Assembly (NCBI GenBank): GCA_019113175.1
Contig: DXHY01000031.1
Location: 22,354 to 86,353, forward strand
DNA length: 64,000 bases
DNA from: Candidatus Eisenbergiella stercoravium
Lineage (GTDB): Bacteria > Bacillota > Clostridia > Lachnospirales > Lachnospiraceae
Direction of reading: 5' to 3'
Shown here: positions 35,295-43,106 of the stretch, piece after piece
How positions within the stretch are numbered: the first letter of the stretch is position 1
Layout of the letters: each line of letters opens with the position of its first letter
Notes under the pieces: generated by a model
The model's input: only the letters and a program-made list of their open reading frames with translations
Told to the model about the DNA's origin: nothing
The model's database searches: none
Position numbers and translations under genes: made by a program

Positions 35295-37052
35295 CTATTC
35301 TTCATCCTGCAGCGCGTCGTAGCCATGCTCGTTGGTACGGACCTTGACCACGTCTTCCACATCGTATACGAAGATCTTTCCGTCGCCCACATTTCCGGTG
35401 CAGAGCACCTTCTGCACGGCGTTTACCACCGTTTCCGTAGGAATCTTACAGATCACCACATCGATCTTAACCTTGGGAAGCAGCCTGCTTTCCACCGGAG
35501 CGCCGCGGAAATAGGTCTCATGTCCCTTCTGCATACCGTAGCCGAACACGTTGCTGATGGTCAGGCCCGTCACACCGATCCGGGCCAGGGTGCTCTCCAG
35601 CTCGGAGAACCGGGACTGATTGGTGATGATGGTCACCTTCGTCATCTTCGGTCCCGTCGTTCTTTCCTTATGTATCACAGGAACCTTCTGATCATCGGTC
35701 TCAGCCGCCTCCTTCGGCACAGATGCCACGGCAGCCTCTACACGTTCCTCCTCCGCTCCGGCGGAAAGCTCAGATACCGGAGCCGCCGTAATGGGAGCGA
35801 AATCCGGGTAGGCTATATTTCCATGTTCTCCGATATCCAGACCTGCAATCTCCTCTTCCGCAGAAACCCGGATGCCGATGGTCTTTTTCAGAGCGAGCCA
35901 GACAAGGGAAGTAGTCACAAAGCCAAAGATACCGATGGCCAGGATACCCACGATCTGCGTTCCCAGCAGGCCGAAGCCGCCGCCGAAGAACAGGCCGTTT
36001 CTGGTGGAAAGACTGGTTACGCCTTCCTGCGCGAACAGACCCACACAGAGAGTTCCGAAGGTTCCGCAGCCCAGATGCACGGAAGTGGCGCCCACCGGAT
36101 CATCAATTTTGATTTTGTCAAAAAATACCACCAGGAAAACCACCAGCACACCGGCAATTGCGCCGATAATCAAAGAGCTTAACACGCTCACATAGGCACA
36201 GCTTCCTGTAATGCCCACCAGACCGGCCAGACAGCCGTTGATGGTCATGCCCAGATCCGGTTTCCCGAGATAGATCCAGGAGGTGATGGTAGAAGTCAGG
36301 ACTGCGGCGATGGCCGCCGTATTCGTAGTCATCAGAATGGATACCACATCCGCCGGATTCTGGAAGCTCATTGTGGAGCCGGGGTTGAAACCGAACCAGC
36401 CGAGCCACAGGACGAACAGACCGATCACCGCAAGGGACATGTTGTGTCCGGGAATGGCCTTCGCCTTACCATCCTTTCCATATTTTCCGATACGGGGGCC
36501 AAGAATCAGCGCGCCGGACAGAGCGCCCCAGCCTCCAAGGGAATGCACCACCGCGTCTCCTGCAAAATCCATAAAACCTATGTCGGAAAGCCAGCCGCCG
36601 CCCCATACCCAGTGGCCCACGATGGGGTAAATGATCAGGGTAAGCACAAAGGAGAAAATGATGAAGGCCACGTACTTGATCCGTTCCGCAACCGCTCCGG
36701 AAACGATGGTCGCCGCGGTTCCGCAGAACACGAGCTGGAAGAAAAATTTTCCCCAGAAGGGAACGTTCGGGGTCAGCGTGTTGTCATAGAAGGACAGATC
36801 GCCTCCGCCCAGAATGAACAGATGGCTCGTTCCTACAAAGGGATTATCTCCGCCAAACATCAGGCCCCAGCCCAGAAGCAGAAAGCCCAGGGAAGAGACG
36901 GCAAAGACGATGAAATTCTTGGAAAGGATGTTGACGGTATTCTTCGCCCTCGCGAAGCCCGCCTCCACCGCTGCAAAACCCAGATTCATGAAAAATACCA
37001 GAATCGCGGCAAGCAGGACCCAGAACGTATCGATTATCATTGTAACATCCAT
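35295..37052 (-). CDS. amt: Ammonium transporter fused to a C-terminal PII signalling domain
   Basis: A 585-residue protein. Residues ~1-400 are an Amt/Rh channel with 11 helices that moves ammonium (NH3 or NH4+) into the cell. After a Glu/Ala-rich linker, residues ~470-585 form a complete PII (GlnB/GlnK) domain, recognised by VTIITNQSRFSELESTLARIGVTGLTISNVFGYGMQKG and by LPKVKIDVVICKIPTE. PII normally binds ATP/ADP and 2-oxoglutarate and plugs Amt; here it is joined in one chain. The T-loop Tyr used for uridylylation is absent (RGAPVESRLLPK). The ATG at 37052 follows GGGAGG. It is divergent from feoAB. Confidence 0.93.
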   Translation of the reverse strand: MDVTMIIDTFWVLLAAILVFFMNLGFAAVEAGFARAKNTVNILSKNFIVFAVSSLGFLLLGWGLMFGGDNPFVGTSHLFILGGGDLSFYDNTLTPNVPFWGKFFFQLVFCGTAATIVSGAVAERIKYVAFIIFSFVLTLIIYPIVGHWVWGGGWLSDIGFMDFAGDAVVHSLGGWGALSGALILGPRIGKYGKDGKAKAIPGHNMSLAVIGLFVLWLGWFGFNPGSTMSFQNPADVVSILMTTNTAAIAAVLTSTITSWIYLGKPDLGMTINGCLAGLVGITGSCAYVSVLSSLIIGAIAGVLVVFLVVFFDKIKIDDPVGATSVHLGCGTFGTLCVGLFAQEGVTSLSTRNGLFFGGGFGLLGTQIVGILAIGIFGFVTTSLVWLALKKTIGIRVSAEEEIAGLDIGEHGNIAYPDFAPITAAPVSELSAGAEEERVEAAVASVPKEAAETDDQKVPVIHKERTTGPKMTKVTIITNQSRFSELESTLARIGVTGLTISNVFGYGMQKGHETYFRGAPVESRLLPKVKIDVVICKIPTETVVNAVQKVLCTGNVGDGKIFVYDVEDVVKVRTNEHGYDALQDEE

Positions 37053-37188
37053 ATACTTCTACCTCCCGTTCAGATTGATCACAAAGGATGCGGCGCCTCT
37101 GATCCACCCTCTGCGGAGAAATTCGGCTATCCCTGTGGGATATCCTCCAAAGATTCCGGCAGTTCCATCGGGAACGGTCCGGACAATA

Positions 37189-37225
37189 AAAGAGGCGAAG
37201 CGGTCTTTTTCAGACCTCTTCGCCT
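37189..37225 (-). promoter_or_regulatory. Terminator-like hairpin at the 5' end of the amtB leader
   Basis: AGGCGAAG/CTTCGCCT outside and GGTCT/AGACC inside form a long stem about five bases after the predicted start, followed by TCTTTTATT. The start codon is 137 bases further on. It may be an attenuator for nitrogen control, but it lacks the two-hairpin, AxxGxx-loop form of known ANTAR targets. Confidence 0.6.
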
Positions 37226-37235
37226 TATGGGCTTC

Positions 37236-37264
37236 ATGTTACCACCCGGCGGAAAATTTGTCAA
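37236..37264 (-). promoter_or_regulatory. Promoter of the amtB-PII gene
   Basis: A consensus TTGACA (37259-37264), 17 bp and TAACAT (37236-37241) on the minus strand. The start would be near 37229. Confidence 0.8.
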
Positions 37265-37288
37265 ATACTTTTTCGTTCGTTTCCGTTC

Positions 37289-37335
37289 ATTTTTTCTGGA
37301 ATTTTTTCTGAAATTTTTTCTGGAATTATTTCCAG
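37289..37335. repeat. 12-bp tandem repeat (three copies plus a degraded fourth) with phased A/T tracts
   Basis: ATTTTTTCTGGA, ATTTTTTCTGAA and ATTTTTTCTGGA follow each other without gaps at 37289, 37301 and 37313, then a weaker copy to 37335. Each contains a six-base A/T tract, repeated about once per helical turn, which should bend the DNA. The block lies 25-70 bp upstream of the amtB -35 box. No convincing feoAB promoter or Fur box was found in 37265-37462. Confidence 0.8.
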
Positions 37336-37462
37336 CGCCCTCTTCCCTTCGGCAGAAGCCACTCCCCAGGAAACATTCTTTCCTGCTGGTGGAACGTCCT
37401 TCTTTCCTGCGCATATGCTGTTTACAGAGACCATTTAAAAGAACCCGGACATGGAGGACCAT

Positions 37463-39925
37463 ATGACCAGACAGATCCCGCTTTCCGAACTCACTCCCGG
37501 CTCATCAGCCGTTATCTGCAGCCTGCTTTCAGAAGGCGCGCTCCGGCGGCGTCTTCTGACCACAGGTTTTCTGGAGAATACCCCGGTCCGCTGTGTCGTC
37601 AGAAGCCCTCTGGGAGATCCTGCCGCTTACCTGATCCGGGATACTGTCATCGCTCTGCGGCGCAGGGAAGCGGAAACCATTCTTGTAGAAGCGTCCGACA
37701 CGGAAAACCGAACCGGTACGGGCGAAAAGCCGGAGCCCCTTCTCGCCCTGGCCGGTAATCCCAACGTGGGCAAAAGCACGGTTTTCAACGCTCTGACCGG
37801 TCTGAAGCAGCACACGGGCAACTGGGCCGGAAAAACGGTGGAGTGCGCGCAGGGCTTCTGCCGCATCGAAAACCTGCGCTGCCGCGTGGTGGATCTGCCC
37901 GGCTGTTATTCCCTGCTGTCCGGCAGTGCGGAAGAAAATGTGGCCCGAACCTTCCTTCTTTCCCATACTCCCGATGCGGTCATCGCCGTCTGCGATGCCA
38001 CCCGTCTGGAAAGCACTCTTCCCCTGGCACTTCAGCTTCTGGAAATGGGCCTCCCCGTCCTTCTCTGCGTGAATCTGATGGACGAAGCACAGCGAATGGG
38101 CAAATCTCCCGACCTCTCCCTGCTGTCTGAACGGCTTTCCATCCCGGTCATCGGAACAAAGGCAAACCGCAGGGACGGGCTTGGCTCACTGCGGCAGGCC
38201 CTTACCGCGCTTCTGACCTCTGCCCGGCCATCCCCGGCTCCTGCCTTTCAGATTCCATATCCCGCCAATCTGGAAACCGCGCTCTCCCTTCTCTACCCGG
38301 CCGTCCGTAAGGCCTGCCCGGAAAAAGCCGGCACTCCATTTCCCGGCGAACGCTTTCTCTGTCTTCAGCTGCTGGAGGCTTCTCTTCCGGCTTCCTCCGA
38401 CACGCCTCTGCAGCCTGCCAGCGGAAAAATAAAAGCTGCCGCAGGAAAAGCCGACACTGCACGCAGCACCGATATTTCCCGCAGCACCGAATCCGAACCG
38501 GCATTCATATCCGAATCAGAATACCTCCTTTCCGACAGCGGCGTCCGTCAGGCGGTCTCCGCCTGTGCTTCCTTCCTAACCTCCCACGGCATCGGCCGTG
38601 AGCAGCTTTCGGAGCACAGGGACGCCGCCTGCCGTCTGGAGGCTCAGAAGCTCTGTCGTGGGCTTTATCCGCCTCCTTCCGAAACAGAAAACCGGCTCTG
38701 CACTCTGGATTGGCTTCTTACCGGAAAATGGACCGCCTTTCCGGTCATGCTCTTCTTTCTGTTTTTTCTGTTCTGGCTCACCCTCCGGGGCGCCAACATT
38801 CCTTCCGACCTGCTTTCTTCCGCCTTTTTGCGGATGGAAGCCTTTCTGTCGTGCGCCCTTCTGTCAGCCGGCTTTCCGCCTGTTGCTTCGGACCTGCTTG
38901 TAAACGGCATATTCGGAACCACAGGCCGGGTGATCTCTGTCATGCTCCCGCCCATGGCCATTTTCTTTCCTCTGTTTACCCTGCTTGAGGACGCGGGCGT
39001 CCTTCCCCGGATCGCTTTCAATCTGGACCGGGGCTTTCAACGCTGCGGAGCCTGCGGAAAGCAGGCAATTACCATGTGCATGGGGCTGGGATGCAACGCC
39101 GTCGGCGTCACAGGCAGCCGCATCATAAACGAAAAAAGGGAACGGCTGCTGGCCATTCTCACCAACAGCTTCGTTCCCTGCAACGGTCGTCTGCCTGCCC
39201 TGCTCACCCTGTCGGGCCTGCTTTTTTCACAGAAACAGACGGAAGGGATTTCCCTCCACCCGGCTTCTGCGGCTTCCGGTCAGACAGCAGACCGACTTCC
39301 CGGCGCTTCCATTTTCAGCGCCTGCTTTCTGCTCGCCCTTCTCCTTTTGGGCATTTTGATGACCTTTCTCATCTCCCGGCTGCTTTCTGCCACCCTGTTA
39401 AAGGGGGAGGCTTCCACTTTCCTGCTGGAGCTTCCCGCCTTCCGAAAGCCGAGGATTCTTCGGGTTCTTCTTCAGAGCATCTGGGACCGGACGCTCTGCG
39501 TGCTGGGAAGGGCAGTCTGTACTGCGGCCCCGGCAGGACTGATCCTCTGGCTGCTCTCCCATCTGCAGATGCCGGACGGAAGCGTTCTGCTGATCCGCCT
39601 TACCGCCCTGCTGGACCCGTTCGCCCGCTTATTCGGCCTGGACGGCACCATCCTCACAGGCTTTCTTCTGGGCTTTCCGGCAAATGAGATCGTCCTCCCC
39701 ATCATAGCCTCGGCCTATTCGGCCCAGGGCGGCCTGCCCGTCTGGAGCCGGACCACGGTGCTCTGCACGGCACTGTTCTTTCTGATGCACTGGCCCTGCG
39801 CCACCACCCTGCTGACCATCCGGAAGGAGACCGGCAGCCTGCGCTGGACGCTCGCCGCCTTTTTCCTTCCTGCCGTCTGCGGACTTTCTGTCTGTTTTCT
39901 GGCGAATCTGCTGTGCAGGCTTTAG
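37463..39925 (+). CDS. feoB: FeoA-FeoB fusion ferrous iron transporter
   Basis: An 820-residue protein. Residues 1-73 form a FeoA-like SH3 domain. The GTPase (G) domain follows: G1 GNPNVGKST, G3 DLPGCYS and G4 NLMDE. After a low-complexity Ala/Ser/Thr-rich linker (about residues 315-355) come the membrane helices and the two Gate motifs, MGLGCNAVGVTGSRII with LTNSFVPCNGRLP and, later, FFLMHWPCATTLLTIRKETG. It imports Fe2+ in GTP-dependent fashion. The ATG at 37463 is chosen as GGAGG ends five bases before it; the ATG at 37451 has no site. The stop overlaps the convergent arabinofuranosidase stop by four bases, with no terminator between them. Confidence 0.93.
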   Translation: MTRQIPLSELTPGSSAVICSLLSEGALRRRLLTTGFLENTPVRCVVRSPLGDPAAYLIRDTVIALRRREAETILVEASDTENRTGTGEKPEPLLALAGNPNVGKSTVFNALTGLKQHTGNWAGKTVECAQGFCRIENLRCRVVDLPGCYSLLSGSAEENVARTFLLSHTPDAVIAVCDATRLESTLPLALQLLEMGLPVLLCVNLMDEAQRMGKSPDLSLLSERLSIPVIGTKANRRDGLGSLRQALTALLTSARPSPAPAFQIPYPANLETALSLLYPAVRKACPEKAGTPFPGERFLCLQLLEASLPASSDTPLQPASGKIKAAAGKADTARSTDISRSTESEPAFISESEYLLSDSGVRQAVSACASFLTSHGIGREQLSEHRDAACRLEAQKLCRGLYPPPSETENRLCTLDWLLTGKWTAFPVMLFFLFFLFWLTLRGANIPSDLLSSAFLRMEAFLSCALLSAGFPPVASDLLVNGIFGTTGRVISVMLPPMAIFFPLFTLLEDAGVLPRIAFNLDRGFQRCGACGKQAITMCMGLGCNAVGVTGSRIINEKRERLLAILTNSFVPCNGRLPALLTLSGLLFSQKQTEGISLHPASAASGQTADRLPGASIFSACFLLALLLLGILMTFLISRLLSATLLKGEASTFLLELPAFRKPRILRVLLQSIWDRTLCVLGRAVCTAAPAGLILWLLSHLQMPDGSVLLIRLTALLDPFARLFGLDGTILTGFLLGFPANEIVLPIIASAYSAQGGLPVWSRTTVLCTALFFLMHWPCATTLLTIRKETGSLRWTLAAFFLPAVCGLSVCFLANLLCRL

Positions 39926-41892
39926 CCCTTCACCGGAATTCTTGCCACCACAAAACCATGTGCCGGAAGAGACAGCTTACCCGTATACGCGGCTTCTTCG
40001 GCATGAACCGTCACCTTCTCCGGATCGGTGATACAGTTGTAGTCCTCTTCCTTTCCGGAAAGGGTCATCAGCTTCATGCTTCCTGCCGGGACGTAAGCTT
40101 CCGCCATGCCGAGCGTAATCTCCTTCGGCTCCGCGTTGCGATTCACCGCCTTAATGATGATCTCTCCGGCCTTTTCATCCAGGGAGACATTTGCATAGAT
40201 TTCTTCTTCGCGCAGCTTCTTTTCCTGTCCGTCCATGGAAAGCGTCACTGTTCCCATGTTTTCCGCATACAGCTTCTGCACATAATAGCTGGGCGTACCG
40301 TAAGCGCGGCAGTCGTCGAACCAGATCATATCCGGCGACCACTGGGCGTAGCCGACGCGGGCGAACAGAGGCGCGTAGGAGGCCAGGACCACCACATCCG
40401 CGTTTCTCTCAAGGCCGGTCAGGAAAGCCGCCTCCGCCAGCGCGCCGCCCAGGGTGTTGGCGTCCGGACGGTTCATCCCGCTCACCGGATGGGCCGCGTA
40501 TTCTCCGGAAAATACTTTCACGTCTCTCGGATACTCATCATAGAAATCCGCGTGCTCATAAAGCCATTCCGGCTTCACATAATAGTGCTCATCCACCGCA
40601 TAGACGAAGTTTTCCTTTTTCGGCGCCTTCTCATAATAAAACTTCCAGGCGGCGTCATACCGTTCCGAGGTGATGTCAGGTCCCGCGGAGCCGATCAGCT
40701 TCATATCCGGATACTTTTCATGGATCGCCTTTTCAAAGGCTTCATAGCGGGCAAAGAAATCCACCTTATCCGTCTGCCACTGCTCGTTTCCGATTCCCAT
40801 CATCGTCATGCCGAAGGGTTCCGGGTGGCCCATCTGCGCGCGCAGAGCGCCCCATTTCGTATCCGTTCCTCCATTTGCAAACTCCACCAGATCCAGCGCG
40901 TCCTGAATGAACTCCTGAAATGCCGGATCGTCCATCTCCACCAGCTCATAGGACTGATACTGACAGGCCAGACCCACATTCAGCACAGGAAGCGGCTTTG
41001 CGCCGATCAGCTCGCACAGCAGGAAATATTCGTAGTAGCCCAGTCCCAGAGACTGGTTGTAATGGGAATAGCAGGTATGGAAACCATTTTCCGGCTTCGT
41101 CTCATGCACAGCCCAGCGGTTGAAGTTATTCCTTCTGCCCTCCGGTCTTCCCACGCTCTCCTTCCAGCGGTAACGGTTTTCCAGCGTATTTCCCTCGATA
41201 ATGCAGCCGCCCGGGAAACGGAGAAAGCCGGGCCGCAGCCCCTTCAGCAGTTCGAACAGATCCTTCCGGAAAATGCCCGCCACCGCATCCTGAGGCATGA
41301 GAGAGATAAAATCGAACTCCACCACGCCGGGCTCTGTCAGCGAAATCACAAACTGTGCTCCCCTCACATCCTCTTCGGCGGTCAGCACCGCTTCATAACG
41401 GTTCCACTTCTGCCAGGTATGCTCCGGCACATGGATGCAGGAAACTTCCGCCTTCGCATAAGTTTTCCGGTCCTTTACCACGGACACCTCCAGATCGCCC
41501 TGGAAGGAGACACATCTGGCATAGAAGGACGCCCGGTAGGCTTTTCCCTTTTCCAGTCTTACGCCGTCATAGGCCTTGTTGGCAAAGCCCTGCCCCGCAT
41601 AATCCGCCGTAAATCTAAGATAATGGGGATTTGCCCGGTCTACGGGACTTCCCATCACATATTCCATCCGCCCTTCGCCGTGCTCCTTCGTGGCGCTCCA
41701 GCCGTAGCCGCTGTCCAGCTTCGTATAGTAGTCTCCCACCGTGCCGTAGCAGTCCAAGAATTCAAAGGATCTGTTTTCGATCATTTCCGCATACAGACCG
41801 CCGTCTGCCGCATAATTGATGTCCTCAAAGAAGAGTCCGATCATTCCTTCCTGAATCGGCACTCCCTTTTTGTCTGAAATAAAAAGCTGCAT
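39922..41892 (-). CDS. abfA: GH51 alpha-L-arabinofuranosidase
   Basis: A 656-residue retaining glycosidase that releases terminal alpha-L-arabinofuranosyl groups from arabinan or arabinoxylan oligosaccharides. A carbohydrate-binding-module-like beta-sandwich (about residues 60-200) precedes the TIM barrel. The acid/base is Glu370 in GIGNEQW and the nucleophile Glu464 in SGEYAAH; the C-terminal beta domain follows. No signal peptide, so it is cytoplasmic. The ATG at 41892 follows AGGAGG; an upstream in-frame codon is not supported. A monocistronic unit, not linked to the GH43/GH2 operon in this window. Confidence 0.93.
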   Translation of the reverse strand: MQLFISDKKGVPIQEGMIGLFFEDINYAADGGLYAEMIENRSFEFLDCYGTVGDYYTKLDSGYGWSATKEHGEGRMEYVMGSPVDRANPHYLRFTADYAGQGFANKAYDGVRLEKGKAYRASFYARCVSFQGDLEVSVVKDRKTYAKAEVSCIHVPEHTWQKWNRYEAVLTAEEDVRGAQFVISLTEPGVVEFDFISLMPQDAVAGIFRKDLFELLKGLRPGFLRFPGGCIIEGNTLENRYRWKESVGRPEGRRNNFNRWAVHETKPENGFHTCYSHYNQSLGLGYYEYFLLCELIGAKPLPVLNVGLACQYQSYELVEMDDPAFQEFIQDALDLVEFANGGTDTKWGALRAQMGHPEPFGMTMMGIGNEQWQTDKVDFFARYEAFEKAIHEKYPDMKLIGSAGPDITSERYDAAWKFYYEKAPKKENFVYAVDEHYYVKPEWLYEHADFYDEYPRDVKVFSGEYAAHPVSGMNRPDANTLGGALAEAAFLTGLERNADVVVLASYAPLFARVGYAQWSPDMIWFDDCRAYGTPSYYVQKLYAENMGTVTLSMDGQEKKLREEEIYANVSLDEKAGEIIIKAVNRNAEPKEITLGMAEAYVPAGSMKLMTLSGKEEDYNCITDPEKVTVHAEEAAYTGKLSLPAHGFVVARIPVKG

Positions 41893-42051
41893 ACCTACCT
41901 CCTGATCTGCCGCCAAGGGCGGCCTTCTTATTCGGCGGGAACCGGACGGTTCACGCCGGCCTCCTTATCTGCTGCCAAAGGCGGCTCTTTCTTCCATCAT
42001 TATAAAGAAAATCGTCAGTCCTGTAAATGACAGTTTTCTTCTTTTTGCACC

Positions 42052-42253
42052 CACGTTACTATTCACAGCCGATTCAGAATGGACAACACGTGCGTCGTGC
42101 CTGCACATAAGCTCGTGTTGTCCATTCTGAATCTGGACTGCGAAGCAGTCACCCCACCCCCATGAGCAGCCTTAGCGCCGCAAGGCGCGGGACTGGAGCC
42201 TCGAAGAGGCGACGGGTGCGAATGATGGTTGGGTGGCTGTGAATAGTAACGTG
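42052..42253. repeat. 202-bp nested inverted-repeat element, non-coding
   Basis: The ends are a perfect 19-bp inverted repeat (CACGTTACTATTCACAGCC at 42052-42070 and its complement at 42235-42253). Next to the left end, a 20-bp perfect inverted repeat (42071-42090 with 42114-42133, 23-base loop) forms a long hairpin. The remaining ~100 bases hold small hairpins: GACTGC/GCAGTC (around 42135-42150), CGCC/GGCG (around 42176-42186) and GCCTC/GAGGC (around 42198-42210). No open reading frame of note is present. The form suits a MITE-like repeat or a structured RNA. No target-site duplication was seen. Confidence 0.85.
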
Positions 42254-42474
42254 CCTACAGGCCGCCTGATGCCGGTCATATGTGAAAAGTTTGCCAAAAA
42301 TTCTTAACTTTTCTTAAAGGATTTTCGTCCATTTTTTATTTTTTCTTTTGAATCCGTACATACTCTCGTCACATTTTTCAGGTATCATAAATGTCAGTTG
42401 AAGGAAACACGGAATTGTGCCGGTCAGAAAATATGCGTTGCAGTTCTGCTGAAATAAACTTCATAAAACAAAGT
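42254..42474. other. Non-coding interval downstream of the nested repeat
   Basis: An AT-rich stretch with two TTCTTAA copies ten bases apart (42301-42317). A 32-codon open frame begins with an ATG at 42391 but has no convincing ribosome binding site. I see no supported gene here. The part from 41893 to 42051, upstream of the arabinofuranosidase gene, should hold that gene's promoter. Confidence 0.4.
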
Positions 42475-42501
42475 GAAGGCCTCGTTTGAAACGGGGCCTT
42501 C
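42475..42501 (-). terminator. Rho-independent terminator of the nifS-nifU-mnmA-acetyltransferase operon
   Basis: GAAGGCC and GGCCTTC arms with CGTTT/AAACG inside form a strong hairpin just after the acetyltransferase stop; TTTGTTTT follows on the minus strand. Confidence 0.8.
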
Positions 42502-42508
42502 CGCTATT

Positions 42509-43069
42509 TCAGGATTCTTTCCGGTCAAATTCCAGATACCAGAAAAGGGCCGTTTCCTCCGAATACGGCCGGTCAAACTGGCGGTACAGCTTTGTGTTCA
42601 CCCCGCCCAGTTCCATTCCGATGGCGGCATAGAAGCGGCATGCCGCCACATTGTTGTCCTGGGTTTCCAGAGAAAGCCCCTTCAGCCCCTGCGCCTTCGC
42701 CCATGCGCAGGCCTGTTCCATCAGGGCTTTTCCCGCGCCCTTTCTTCTGTGTTGTGCCGCCACGCAGAGATCCTCCACAAAAGCGTACCGGTTCCAGTCC
42801 CTGCGCAGCACTATCTGACCGATGCATTCCGTCCCGTCGCAGCACAGAAATGCCGCCCTGTCCCCGCTCCCAATATATGCGGTATAATCCACCTCATCGC
42901 AGGGATAGGTTTTCAGGTATCGTTCCCCCTCCGGCAGAAGGCTTTCCTTCAGGCTCCATCTGCCATTCTGAAGGGAGGGAATGACTTTTCCCAGAATTTC
43001 AAAGGGCTGGTTTGCCCGGTTGATGTCGGACAGATTCTGTTCACTCAGCGCTTCAATACGAAATGGCAT
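42509..43069 (-). CDS. GNAT acetyltransferase resembling streptothricin acetyltransferase
   Basis: A 186-residue acetyl-CoA-dependent N-acetyltransferase. The acetyl-CoA loop is QHRRKGAGKALM (about residues 103-114). The motif WNRYAFVEDLCV, the LETQDNNVAACRFY segment and the C-terminal ETALFWYLEF closely resemble the Sat/NAT1 family that acetylates streptothricin. Whether it gives resistance is not known; it could have a metabolic target. The ATG at 43069 follows GGGGAGGCGG; an upstream in-frame codon inside mnmA is not supported. It is the last gene of the thiolation operon, 37 bases after mnmA. Confidence 0.85.
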   Translation of the reverse strand: MPFRIEALSEQNLSDINRANQPFEILGKVIPSLQNGRWSLKESLLPEGERYLKTYPCDEVDYTAYIGSGDRAAFLCCDGTECIGQIVLRRDWNRYAFVEDLCVAAQHRRKGAGKALMEQACAWAKAQGLKGLSLETQDNNVAACRFYAAIGMELGGVNTKLYRQFDRPYSEETALFWYLEFDRKES

Positions 43070-43106
43070 GTTTCCGCCTCCCCATTTGAAGAACCTCCCG
43101 GCCTGT

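Noticed and set aside
37052..37230. ANTAR-type attenuator in the amtB leader
   Set aside because: Only one strong hairpin is seen and its loop does not fit the AxxGxx hexaloop; it was kept only as a general attenuator candidate.
39913..41877. A 654-codon open frame on the plus strand
   Set aside because: It lies wholly opposite the GH51 arabinofuranosidase, has no family features and no ribosome binding site, and its His/Arg/Leu-rich composition is what antisense of a GC-rich coding frame gives.
42052..42253. CRISPR array or group II intron fragment at the nested repeat
   Set aside because: There are no regularly spaced direct repeats, and no intron domain V-like element or reverse transcriptase is present.
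42391..42489. A 32-codon frame after the nested repeat
   Set aside because: No clear promoter or ribosome binding site, and its end runs into the terminator of the convergent operon.
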